Assembly (NCBI RefSeq): GCF_002929495.1
Contig: NZ_PJJJ01000035.1
Coordinates: 186,270 to 250,269 of the forward strand
DNA length: 64,000 bases
From: Cryobacterium sp. Y82
GTDB taxonomy: Bacteria > Actinomycetota > Actinomycetes > Actinomycetales > Microbacteriaceae
Direction of reading: 5' to 3'
Below, piece by piece: positions 9,405 through 16,915 of this stretch. A model generated the notes under the pieces. The model did no database searches. It saw only the letters and a program-made list of their open reading frames with translations, and was not told the origin of the DNA. Every line of letters begins with the position of its first letter. The stretch's first letter is position 1. The position numbers were made by a program, and so were the translations under genes.

Positions 9405-10084
9405 AACTCTAGGTTACCCGCCCCGTGACGGTGGCTGGCCGCGCGCTCCCGCAGCAGGCCGATCTGGGCGGCGGGATTCTCGGCCCCAAACACGCTGGAA
9501 CCAGCCACAAAGGTGTCGGCGCCGGCCAAAGCGGCAATTTCGATCGTCTGCTCGGTGATGCCGCCGTCGACCTGCAGCCAGACGTCGAGGCCGGTCTTTT
9601 CGACGGCAGCGCGGAGCTGCTCGAGCTTCGGCATGGTCGATTGCATGAAGCTCTGGCCGCCAAAACCCGGCTCGACTGTCATTACGAGCACCTGGTCGAA
9701 TTCGGAGAGCAGTTCGAGATACGGCGCAACATCAGTGCCCGGTTTCAGGGCGATGCCAGCGCGCGCGCCGATCTGCCGCAGCCGACGGGCCAGAGCGATG
9801 GGCTCGGTCGTGGCCTCAGCGTGGAAGGTCACCGAGTAGGCGCCGGCCTCGGCATAGCCCGGCGCCCAACGCTCGGGATCCTCGATCATCAAGTGGATGT
9901 CCAGCGGCAGCGGCGACACCTGCTGCAGGCGTTCGACCATTCCCAGCCCGAAGGTGAGGTTTGGAACGAAGTGGTTGTCCATGATGTCAACGTGCACGAG
10001 GTCGGCAGAGCGGATGCGGGAAAGCTCGCTCTCAAGGTTGGCGAAATCGGCGGCGAGGATGCTCGGATTGATGCGGTTAGCCAT
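9401..10084 (-). CDS. rpe: Ribulose-phosphate 3-epimerase
   Basis: Rpe interconverts ribulose 5-phosphate and xylulose 5-phosphate in the pentose phosphate pathway, and so influences the supply of ribose 5-phosphate and PRPP for the histidine genes that follow. The protein has 227 residues, with [52 protein letters not shown] and VDGGIT as family motifs. It overlaps hisE by 4 nt. It is the first minus-strand gene after a divergent plus-strand gene, so the promoter of the his-trp string probably lies in 10085-10163. Confidence 0.97.
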   Translation of the reverse strand: MANRINPSILAADFANLESELSRIRSADLVHVDIMDNHFVPNLTFGLGMVERLQQVSPLPLDIHLMIEDPERWAPGYAEAGAYSVTFHAEATTEPIALARRLRQIGARAGIALKPGTDVAPYLELLSEFDQVLVMTVEPGFGGQSFMQSTMPKLEQLRAAVEKTGLDVWLQVDGGITEQTIEIAALAGADTFVAGSSVFGAENPAAQIGLLRERAASHRHGAGNLEL

Positions 10085-10127
10085 CCACTCAGCCTATCGA
10101 GCCAGAGCTCGGCGCGTGGTTGCCTCA

Positions 10128-10149
10128 GGACCGTGCCGCGGGACGGTCC
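10128..10149. promoter_or_regulatory. Inverted repeat in the rpe/DUF2809 divergent spacer
   Basis: Perfect 7-bp arms GGACCGT (10128-10134) and ACGGTCC (10143-10149) flank an 8-bp spacer in the 79-bp divergent gap. It ends 14 bp before the plus-strand ATG at 10164. It could be an operator or a leader hairpin; nothing in the sequence identifies a partner protein. Confidence 0.4.
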
Positions 10150-10163
10150 CCTATCCTCAAGGG

Positions 10164-10604
10164 ATGGAACGCTCGGAATCCCCGTATTCGCGTGGGACGA
10201 GACCCGCGTCGAGGAGCAGACGGAGCCTCCTGGCTTCCGGCGCTGTCATCACGGGCATGGGGTTGACGGTTCATTTCACCAACAATGGACCGGTCGGTGA
10301 TTTCGCTGCCGACGCTCTGTACGCGGTGCTGACCTACCTGGCCGTTTCGTTCATCGCTCCACGCTTTCGACCTCAGGTCAGTGCAACGATCGCCTACTTG
10401 GTTTGCGTGACGATCGAGGCAGCCCAACTATCCCCAGGGCCGGCTGCCCTGGCCGATGTCTTTCCGCCGGCCAGACTCATTCTCGGCACGACGTTTGCGC
10501 CCGTGGATCTCCTCGCCTATGCCGTGGGGGTGTCAGCCGCCCTGGTCTGCGACAGGCTCATTCCACGACGCCGCACGCGATCGATCCGGCCAACCGCCAG
10601 GTAG
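10164..10604 (+). CDS. DUF2809 family membrane protein
   Basis: The 146-residue protein has four hydrophobic segments. The pattern GDFAADALYAVLTYL, a VCVTIEAAQL segment, and FAPVDLLAYAVGV near the end match the DUF2809 family as I know it (small membrane proteins of unknown function). I start at ATG 10164, since the reading frame further upstream lies opposite rpe and adds unlike sequence. A CAAGGG element lies just before the start. It stands alone on the plus strand between rpe and a degenerate region. Confidence 0.75.
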   Translation: MERSESPYSRGTRPASRSRRSLLASGAVITGMGLTVHFTNNGPVGDFAADALYAVLTYLAVSFIAPRFRPQVSATIAYLVCVTIEAAQLSPGPAALADVFPPARLILGTTFAPVDLLAYAVGVSAALVCDRLIPRRRTRSIRPTAR

Positions 10605-10683
10605 CAGCTACGGAATGCGCTCGTGCAAGCGGCACTCACCGTGGTCGAGGCGCCACAATCTACATCCGCGCTAGTCGACCTTG

Positions 10684-10720
10684 CCGAGACCTCCACGTGC
10701 ACGACGTGGCGCGGTCTCGG
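10684..10720. repeat. Strong composite hairpin
   Basis: Outer arms CCGAGACC (10684-10691) and GGTCTCGG (10713-10720) and inner arms CCACGT (10693-10698) and ACGTGG (10704-10709) form a 14-bp stem with a small asymmetric bulge and a 5-nt loop. No T-run follows on either strand. It lies just past the stop of the minus-strand relic and may be its old terminator, or a small palindromic repeat. Confidence 0.6.
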
Positions 10721-10743
10721 CGTCGTACACGTGGGGCGGGCGC

Positions 10744-10988
10744 CTACTTTTCCCAGTTGGGTTTTTCGGCAGGGGTGGCAGCGCGGTTTTGGCCGGCGGG
10801 GCGCCAGGTTTGGGTGGGGTCGAACACGGGGGCCCGGAGACCCCGGGCCGGCCGTCTCGCATGGTGATATCCGAGCCGGAGGTCTCGATACTTTCACGCC
10901 CGGCGTTGCAGAGCAGCACAGCATTGTCCATATCGGCGGGTCCGCCCGTGCGCCGGGGCCTCACCGGGCGCAGAGCCGTCCGGTGCAT
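10744..10988 (-). pseudogene. Relic of a DUF222/HNH endonuclease-type gene (C-terminal end)
   Basis: The minus strand encodes GGPADMDNAVLLC then SDITMRDGRP in one frame, and, shifted by one base near a run of five C at 10828-10832, DPTQTWRPAGQNRAA ending in TAG at 10746-10744. This order resembles the end of the DUF222-HNH proteins common in Microbacteriaceae (GGPT.xDN.VLLC..HH...... then a Trp/Pro-rich tail). The HH pair expected after LLC is missing (LLCNAGRESIETSG) and there is no upstream DUF222 domain. It therefore looks truncated, frameshifted and catalytically dead. The assignment rests on motif memory, not on a search. Confidence 0.6.
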
Positions 10989-11243
10989 TATGAAAAAAAC
11001 CTGAAATTGAGTGCAAACTTGCTCAAAGAAAGAACCTCCCCGACCCGGCCTTAGTGCGAGTTATCGATCAAATTTTCGAAAGTACCAGGAGCTATGCACA
11101 AGGCAGAAACAAGGAGACGTCGAGCATAGAGTTCCTCGCACTGCCGCGCGGCGCTCCGAGCACCCGGTGCACCGCTGCTCGACACTGGGCAGCATGCTTG
11201 GTCATCGCTCGGGGCGCATTTCGTGCTGTTGAAATCGTGTTAT

Positions 11244-11269
11244 CGTTTATCGTTATGTATCGACAAACG
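11244..11269. promoter_or_regulatory. Candidate operator upstream of the DUF2975-HTH pair
   Basis: Arms CGTTTATCG (11244-11252) and CGACAAACG (11261-11269) are inverted repeats matching at 8 of 9 positions, separated by TTATGTAT. The site is AT-rich in a GC-rich genome and lies 67 bp before the DUF2975 start. An extra half-like TTATCG sits at 11240-11245. The neighbouring HTH protein is the obvious candidate to bind it, which would give autoregulation. Confidence 0.5.
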
Positions 11270-11336
11270 TTATGGCGTAAGGGTCCAGCATGATGATGAT
11301 TCAACACGACACGAAGAACTCTGAAATGACACGCTG

Positions 11337-12107
11337 ATGGCGGCTCTAACCTGGTGGGCTGCTCTCCTCGTCTTACTCGTGCTCGGCACCATAGCGACCG
11401 TCGTGGTAATCGAACGTCGATCGGGATCTCGACCGGGCACCGATGTCGGCCCCACCAAGGCGGTGCGGGTCACCAGAATCATCGCGATCCTCTATGCGGT
11501 GGTGACGGTGTTCGGAACTGTAGCCGACGCCCTGCAACGGCTACTCAGCGACGCTGTGAGTGTGCGGCTGCCCGTCAAGCCATTCTGGCCCGGCCTGCCG
11601 AACACGGTTGAGGTCACGGGGACGACCGCCGACGTTGTGGGTGGAGGGTTCGACCACGCTGTGGTGACCGTGGCAGGGCTGGACACTGCCACCCGCGTCT
11701 GGCTGGCAGCCGGCGACGCGCTTCAGGGAGCGACGAACGTTGTGATCGCTGTCGTTGTTGTTATGCTCTGCACGAGCATCATCAGGCTGGATCCGTTCCG
11801 TCCGGCACTGACCCGCGGCATCAACCTGACCGCGACCTCGATCATCGTCGGCGGCCTCGGCTGGCAGGTGTGTGATGCTGTCGCGGGCGGCCTCGCCTCC
11901 TCTCAGGTACTCAGGGCAACCGGGTGGAGTCTGGACACAGCCGAGATCGACTGGACTGACATTCGTCAGGTCATCGGGCTGCCGATGGCAGGCCACGAAT
12001 GGACTCTGGATTTCTGGCCGATCTGGGTGGGCCTGGCCCTGTTCGCCGTAGCCGCGGTATTTCGATACGGGCAGAAGTTGCAAAGAGACTCCGACGGGCT
12101 CGTCTGA
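11337..12107 (+). CDS. DUF2975-like membrane protein
   Basis: The 256-residue protein has about five hydrophobic segments (5-25, 45-66, 128-148, 160-182 and 221-242) and a central extracytoplasmic-looking part. The pairing with a tiny Cro/C1-type HTH protein encoded directly downstream is the hallmark arrangement of DUF2975 proteins, and the topology fits; similarity is only moderate. The ATG at 11337 has no clear ribosome site; an in-frame stop at 11322 prevents a longer start. The stop overlaps the next ATG by one base (TGATG). Function is unknown. Confidence 0.65.
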   Translation: MAALTWWAALLVLLVLGTIATVVVIERRSGSRPGTDVGPTKAVRVTRIIAILYAVVTVFGTVADALQRLLSDAVSVRLPVKPFWPGLPNTVEVTGTTADVVGGGFDHAVVTVAGLDTATRVWLAAGDALQGATNVVIAVVVVMLCTSIIRLDPFRPALTRGINLTATSIIVGGLGWQVCDAVAGGLASSQVLRATGWSLDTAEIDWTDIRQVIGLPMAGHEWTLDFWPIWVGLALFAVAAVFRYGQKLQRDSDGLV

Positions 12108-12340
12108 TGCCCGCGGTTCCCGATGAGGACTCCGGCATTCATTGCCGGCTCGACGAGCTCCTCGAGCAGCGTGGCATGACCCTGACGCGGCTCAGCTCCC
12201 TCGTGGGCGTCAGCATCGTCAACCTGTCGGTGCTGAAGAACGACCGAGCCAGAGCCATCCGCTATTCAACCCTGCGGGCGATCTGTGATGCGCTCGACTG
12301 CGATGTCGGAGATCTGCTGGTGGTGGGACCGAGCCCCTGA
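12107..12340 (+). CDS. Small Cro/C1-type HTH transcriptional regulator
   Basis: The 77-residue protein is essentially a single helix-turn-helix domain: RLDELLEQRGMTLTRLSSLV, then VSIVNLSVLKND, then LRAICDALDCDVGDLLVV. This is the YozG-like xre family that accompanies DUF2975 membrane proteins. Its start codon overlaps the stop of the membrane gene (TGATG), so both are made from one transcript. By analogy with such pairs it probably represses its own operon, perhaps through the palindrome at 11244-11269. Confidence 0.85.
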   Translation: MPAVPDEDSGIHCRLDELLEQRGMTLTRLSSLVGVSIVNLSVLKNDRARAIRYSTLRAICDALDCDVGDLLVVGPSP

Positions 12341-12430
12341 CAGCGGATGCCCGCATGACCGCGCCTGATCTCGGTAGCCACTACGGTAGCGGGCGTAGCG
12401 CGCACCCGTTTCGGGAGCGCGCATCCGCTG
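12341..12430. repeat. Perfect 10-bp inverted repeat flanking the gap between the HTH gene and rsmB
   Basis: CAGCGGATGC (12341-12350) follows the HTH stop codon immediately, and its exact complement GCATCCGCTG lies at 12421-12430, 19 nt past the rsmB stop. The 70-bp spacer is GC-rich. It could form a large stem that terminates convergent transcripts, but no T-run is present. Both arms contain the octamer GCGGATGC, which recurs through the window. Confidence 0.5.
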
Positions 12431-12448
12431 GTCTGGGCGGCGGGGCGC

Positions 12449-13933
12449 CTACTCGTCGGAGCGCTGCAGCAGAGTGATGAACATGGCGTCGGTACCGTGG
12501 CGGTGCGGCCACAGTTGCACGCTTCCGGTGTCGGCGGGCAGGTCGAGGTTCGCCGCACTGAAGGACTGCACGACGGCCGCGGTGTCGAGCGCCGTCACGG
12601 CGCCGCCGGCCTTACGCACGGCGAGGGCGACGATCGCCCGCGTCTCCGCGATGTGCGGTGAGCAGGTGACATAGGCGAGGATGCCGCCGGGCTTGAGCGC
12701 GAGCAGTGCCGCATCGATGAGTCCGGACTGCAGGCCAGCGAGGTCAGCGACGTCCTTGGGTTGCTTGCGCCAACGCGCCTCGGGTCGGCGCCGAAGGGCA
12801 CCAAGGCCGGTGCAGGGGGCATCAAGCAGAATGCGGTCGAAGGTTTCCGGGTGCGATTGGCCGATGGTGGTGCCGTCGATTTCCCACACCGGAATTGGCT
12901 CGGGGAGGGCCTCAAGAGCGGTGCGCACGAGCGTCGCCCGGGCGGGAACGAGCTCGTTGGCCACGAGAACGGCTCCCCCGGCGCGTGCCTCGGAGGCGAG
13001 CAGGGCGGCCTTGCCACCGGGTCCGGCGCAGAGGTCGAGCCACCGCTCCCCCGCAACGATCGGCCGGGCGCGGCTCAGTGCCAAAGCGGCGATCTGCGAT
13101 CCTTCATCTTGCACTCGAATGCGACCCGCCGTCGCCGTCACCAAGTGGTATGGGTCTCCGGAGTCCAACACGAATCCGACCGGCGAGAATTCATCGGAGA
13201 GGCCCAGCCGTTCGCGGTCGGCGTCGGTGGCGAGGCCGGGCAACGCAACCATATTGACCTTCGCCGCCATATTGTCGGCGGCGAGCAGATCGGCCAGCTC
13301 ATCTTCGTGACCTTCGGCACGCAGGGCCTGCCGAAAGGCCCGCACGATCCAGGCCGGATGGGAGTATTCGGCGGCGAGCCGGTCATCGACGTTGACCGCA
13401 CCTTCGAGCACCCGGCCACGCCATTCCTCGGCGCTCGATCGGGAGATGGTGCGTAGGACCCCGTTGGTGAAACCGGTCGCGGAACGTGAGCCGACCTGCT
13501 TCGCGAGCGAGACGGATTCGTTAACCGCGGCGTGGGTCGCGACGCGGGTCGCGAGCAGTTGGTGGGCGCCAAGTCGGAGCACATCGAGAATGGCCGGATC
13601 GATGGCGCTGACCGGTCGGTTAGCAGCGAGGGCGATCACACGGTCGTAGAACCCCTGCATGCGCAGGGTGCCGTAGGTGAGCTCGGTCGCGAGGGCGGCA
13701 TCCGCCGTATTAAGGGCGGCGCGTTGAATGCGGGTCGGCAGCAGCAAGTTCGCGTACGCGTCGGATTCCCGCACGGCCGCGATCACCTCGTAGGCAATGC
13801 GTCGCGCCGGCTGCACGAAGTCGGCGGGGGCCTGGCGGGACCGGGCCTTGCCCGACGGTTCCGAGTCGGCCGCGCGGGCCGAGTTAGCCCGGGCCGAGTT
13901 AGCCCAGGCCGAGTTAGCGCGATCGTCACTCAT
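12449..13933 (-). CDS. rsmB: 16S rRNA m5C967 methyltransferase
   Basis: RsmB methylates a cytosine in helix 31 of 16S rRNA using SAM. The 494-residue protein has an N-terminal NusB-like RNA-binding domain (about 55-190) and a Rossmann methyltransferase domain with CAGPGGKAALLA (SAM site), DAPCTGLGALRRRPEARW (PC motif) and VTCSPH (TCS motif with the catalytic Cys). I choose ATG 13933, which overlaps the fmt stop by 4 nt (ATGA). The frame is open to 13969, but that start would overlap fmt by 40 nt. The N-terminus contains NSAWANSARANSARA, from a 15-bp tandem repeat. Confidence 0.95.
   Translation of the reverse strand: MSDDRANSAWANSARANSARAADSEPSGKARSRQAPADFVQPARRIAYEVIAAVRESDAYANLLLPTRIQRAALNTADAALATELTYGTLRMQGFYDRVIALAANRPVSAIDPAILDVLRLGAHQLLATRVATHAAVNESVSLAKQVGSRSATGFTNGVLRTISRSSAEEWRGRVLEGAVNVDDRLAAEYSHPAWIVRAFRQALRAEGHEDELADLLAADNMAAKVNMVALPGLATDADRERLGLSDEFSPVGFVLDSGDPYHLVTATAGRIRVQDEGSQIAALALSRARPIVAGERWLDLCAGPGGKAALLASEARAGGAVLVANELVPARATLVRTALEALPEPIPVWEIDGTTIGQSHPETFDRILLDAPCTGLGALRRRPEARWRKQPKDVADLAGLQSGLIDAALLALKPGGILAYVTCSPHIAETRAIVALAVRKAGGAVTALDTAAVVQSFSAANLDLPADTGSVQLWPHRHGTDAMFITLLQRSDE
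13877..13921. repeat. Three tandem 15-bp units at the start of rsmB
   Basis: Units 13877-13891, 13892-13906 and 13907-13921 share GGCCGAGTTAGCSCR and differ only at the last bases. They encode repeated ANSAR/NSAWA pentapeptides in the unstructured N-terminal tail before the NusB-like domain. Because the unit is a multiple of three, copy changes would not break the gene. Confidence 0.85.
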
Positions 13934-14847
13934 GATGCCATCACCGATTCTGTTGCCACTCCGCGCCACCAGTCGTTCGCACTCATTGCTGTCTTTCCGG
14001 CCGGTTGCACGCGAAGCAGAACCAGGGGTTCGCTCGCTGTGCCCACCAGCACGATCTTTTCGCGCTGCACAATACTTCCGACAGGCAGGTTGGGTTGGTC
14101 GACACTGGGTGCGACCTCGAGAAGTTTCAGTACCGCGCCGTTCACGGTGGTGAACGCACCCGGCTCCGGGGTCACACCGCGAATATGGTTATAAACGGAT
14201 GCTGCCGGTCGGCTGAAATCGATCCGCGCGTCGTCCCGCGCGAGTTTGGGCGCGAGCGTAACTTCCCCGGTCTGCGCCACGGCCAGGGCAGTGCCAGCGG
14301 CGAGCTCAGAAACTACCCGCAGAAGCAGATCGGCGCCGCTGTGGCTAAGCTCCTCGAGAAGTATGCCCGAAGTGGAATGCGCGCCGAGCGGCCGGGAAAA
14401 ACTGCCGAAAACGTCGCCGGCATCGAGTTCTGGTACCAGTTGGAACACTGCGGCGCCGGTGAGTTCATCACCGGCGATGACGGCGCGCTGTACCGGGGAG
14501 GCCCCCCTCCAGCGCGGCAGGAGAGAAAAGTGCAGGTTGATCCAACCGAGACGGGGAACGGAGAGCAGGGGCTCGCGCACAATGCCGCCGTAGGCGACGA
14601 TGACGCCGAGGTCGGGGTGCTGGGCCCGGATGGTCTCGGTCGCCGGAGCGTCAAGCCGGTTGGTCTTCAGCACCGGATAGCCCAGCTGCGTCGCGGCCTG
14701 CCCGACCGGCGACGCGGTGAAGGTGCGCTTGCGCCCGAGCGGGGCATCCGCTCGAGTGATCACGGAGACAATCTCGTGATCGGAGCTGGCCAGGGCAGTG
14801 AGGCTGGGCAGCGCGACCTCGGGCGTGCCGGCAAAGACGAGTTTCAT
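13930..14847 (-). CDS. fmt: Methionyl-tRNA formyltransferase
   Basis: Fmt formylates initiator Met-tRNA with 10-formyl-THF. The 305-residue protein has MKLVFAGTPEVALPSL at the N-terminus and catalytic Asn and His in INLHFSLLPRWRGASPVQRA, with the catalytic Asp in the PELDAGDVF loop. The C-terminal domain (from about 205) binds tRNA. It starts immediately after the priA stop (TAA then ATG with no gap) and overlaps rsmB by 4 nt, forming priA-fmt-rsmB, an order common in actinobacteria. Confidence 0.97.
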   Translation of the reverse strand: MKLVFAGTPEVALPSLTALASSDHEIVSVITRADAPLGRKRTFTASPVGQAATQLGYPVLKTNRLDAPATETIRAQHPDLGVIVAYGGIVREPLLSVPRLGWINLHFSLLPRWRGASPVQRAVIAGDELTGAAVFQLVPELDAGDVFGSFSRPLGAHSTSGILLEELSHSGADLLLRVVSELAAGTALAVAQTGEVTLAPKLARDDARIDFSRPAASVYNHIRGVTPEPGAFTTVNGAVLKLLEVAPSVDQPNLPVGSIVQREKIVLVGTASEPLVLLRVQPAGKTAMSANDWWRGVATESVMAS

Positions 14848-16902
14848 TTAGATCAGCTCCGGGTCGTCGAATCGAACTTTAAGTGTAGGTGCCGGTTGGA
14901 ACGAACCCGACTTCGGCTTGCGGCGTTTGGCGGCGTTCCGCACGACCGCCGCCTTGAGCGCGTGGGCCACTTCATCGCCGCGGGCGTAGCCGAACCGAAC
15001 GACCGCACGCACCAGGGGGGCCTCGGTATCGACCGGGCCCAGTATGTCGAGGCCTGCCACCGCGCCGAGATCGGCGAGGGCAGCGTCGACGTCGGCGGCG
15101 GTGCCGGTAACCGAAGCGACACGCACGGCCGGCGGAAACCGCAACTGGCGCCGGTCGGCAAGTTCGCTCGCGGCGAAGATATCCGGCCGCCAGGAGTTGA
15201 GTGCCCGGGCGAGGCCACCGCCAACGCCGGCGAGCAGCACGGGAGCGCCGGGCGCGGCGAGGGCGGCCGCGTTGGCCCACCAGCGCAGGCAATCCTCAGC
15301 GACGCGCAACGATTCACGGGCGAGCATCCGCTCTCCGTCGAGGATGAGGATGGCACGGTAACCGCCGGTCGGCACCGGTTCGGCGCCCCGGGTGGCAATC
15401 ACGAGAGCCGGCTGGGCTCCGAGAGTCTGAATCGTGTGTTCTCCGTCGGCGACGATCACCCGTGCCCCCGGAAAGGCGCGGCCGAGTTCTTCGGCGGTGC
15501 GCCCGGTGCCAAGGGTGACGACGCGCAGCTTGGTTCCCGTGCAGTGCGTGCAGGTCCAGCCGGCAGCGAGGGCGCCGCACCAGCGGCAGGACGGTACCGC
15601 CGACGCGGATTTGAGCCCGAGCGGGCCCTGGCAGTGGGTGCAGCGGGCGGCTTTCTTGCAGGTTTGACAGGCCAGCATGGGCGCGTAGCCGGGGCTGGCG
15701 ACCTGCACGAGCACCGGTCCGTGGGCGAGTGCCTCCCGGGCGGCCTGCCACGCGGCCGACGGGATACGGGCCACGCGGGCCTGCTGGTCGGGCTCAGACT
15801 GATAGTCGGTGGGAATAATGCGCGGGTGCCGATCGGCGGCCGGACTCACTTCGGCGAGATACCCGAGTTCAACCAGGCGCTGGGTTTCGACGCTGCGCGA
15901 GTGCCCGAGCAGTACGAGGCCGCAGTCGCTGTCTTGTTGCCGTACGAGGGCCGCGTCCCTGGTGTTCACGTATGGGCTCAGCGGTTCGGTGTAGAGCGGG
16001 TCGCCGTCGTCCCAGACGGCAATGAGGCCGAGCTCGTGCGCCGGGGCGTACACGGCCGACCGGTTACCGAGAATGATGCGCGGGACGGGTTCGAGACAGG
16101 CCAGAAAGGCCCGGTACCGATCCGGGTTCGGCTGGCGGGCATCGACCCGGCAGAGCGGCACCGTCGGTGCGAGTTGGTCAAGGACTGCCTGCACCTGGTC
16201 CTGGTCACGAAAGTCGGGCACGCAGAGAATAGCGCTCTGCCCGGTACCGACCGTGGCCACGGCGAGTTCGGCCAGGGTCTGCGCCCAGCGGCCGACGGTG
16301 CGCCCGTCGGCCAGTTGTACGAGTTCGGGGATCGCAGCCACGGCAACGCGGTGGTGTTCCATGATGGCGCTGTCGAGGCGACCGGTCGGGTAGCCGACGA
16401 AAGCGGGTGTTGCCAAAACGATCGCGGCGGGTGGCGTCGTCGGGGCCGCGGTCGTGCTCAAATCGGCCCGGTTGCCGAGCTCAGAGATGACGACCCGCGC
16501 GGCCAGCCAGGCTTTTTCCACGCGCACCTGCCGCGGTGGTACCGCGAGTCGGATGATGTCACTCGCGTTCCCGGCGGCGCGATCCGCCAGACGGCGAGCC
16601 AGTGTCCAGACGGCTGGCGTGAGCACCACGGCAGTCGACACTAGGGAGTCGAGCGGGCTGAGTGCGCCGCGGAAGGCGACATCCGTTTCACGGGCGGATT
16701 CCGAGCGCACTGCTCGCGGATCAAACAACTCGATCACATACGCGTCGACGACGCGCCCACCGGAGCGAAACGGCACCTTGACGCGCATGCCGGCCGCCAC
16801 CTCGCCCACCAGTTCGGCCGGTACGCCGTAGTCGAACAGGTGGTCCAGTTGCGGCAGGGGGGACTCGATCAGCACCCGTGCGACGAGGCCGGAGTGCGTC
16901 AT
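14848..16902 (-). CDS. priA: Primosomal protein N' (PriA), helicase motifs degenerate
   Basis: PriA restarts stalled replication forks. I start it at ATG 16902 (MTHSGLVARVL), 13 nt after metK; the frame runs on upstream inside metK but as a shadow. The 684-residue protein keeps the N-terminal DNA-binding domain (LPQLDHLFDYGVP) and eight zinc-site cysteines at 412, 415, 421, 424, 439, 442, 451 and 454. The Walker A position (about 195-205, expected GSGKT) reads LADGRTVG, and the DEEH position (about 296-300) reads WDDGD. This loss is known for actinobacterial PriA, so it probably acts as a structural loader, not as a helicase. Confidence 0.93.
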   Translation of the reverse strand: MTHSGLVARVLIESPLPQLDHLFDYGVPAELVGEVAAGMRVKVPFRSGGRVVDAYVIELFDPRAVRSESARETDVAFRGALSPLDSLVSTAVVLTPAVWTLARRLADRAAGNASDIIRLAVPPRQVRVEKAWLAARVVISELGNRADLSTTAAPTTPPAAIVLATPAFVGYPTGRLDSAIMEHHRVAVAAIPELVQLADGRTVGRWAQTLAELAVATVGTGQSAILCVPDFRDQDQVQAVLDQLAPTVPLCRVDARQPNPDRYRAFLACLEPVPRIILGNRSAVYAPAHELGLIAVWDDGDPLYTEPLSPYVNTRDAALVRQQDSDCGLVLLGHSRSVETQRLVELGYLAEVSPAADRHPRIIPTDYQSEPDQQARVARIPSAAWQAAREALAHGPVLVQVASPGYAPMLACQTCKKAARCTHCQGPLGLKSASAVPSCRWCGALAAGWTCTHCTGTKLRVVTLGTGRTAEELGRAFPGARVIVADGEHTIQTLGAQPALVIATRGAEPVPTGGYRAILILDGERMLARESLRVAEDCLRWWANAAALAAPGAPVLLAGVGGGLARALNSWRPDIFAASELADRRQLRFPPAVRVASVTGTAADVDAALADLGAVAGLDILGPVDTEAPLVRAVVRFGYARGDEVAHALKAAVVRNAAKRRKPKSGSFQPAPTLKVRFDDPELI

Positions 16903-16915
16903 GACCGCGCCGGTT

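Larger units (their letters stand above)
10605..11336. other. 732-bp stretch without an intact gene
   Basis: This gap separates the DUF2809 gene from the DUF2975-HTH pair. It contains a strong hairpin (10684-10720), a minus-strand DUF222/HNH relic (10744-10988) and, nearest the next gene, an AT-richer stretch with a palindrome (11244-11269). Short open frames on both strands show no family resemblance except the relic. It looks like an insertion/decay site in an otherwise tightly packed core region. Confidence 0.7.

Noticed and set aside
10605-11336. tRNA, small RNA or insertion sequence in the large gap
   Set aside because: I found no cloverleaf, no transposase motif and no terminal repeats; only the relic, a hairpin and the operator-like palindrome are supportable.
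14005-16644. 879-codon plus-strand reading frame opposite fmt and priA
   Set aside because: Antisense shadow: low-complexity Gly/Arg/Glu-rich product without a domain, while fmt and priA are complete on the other strand.
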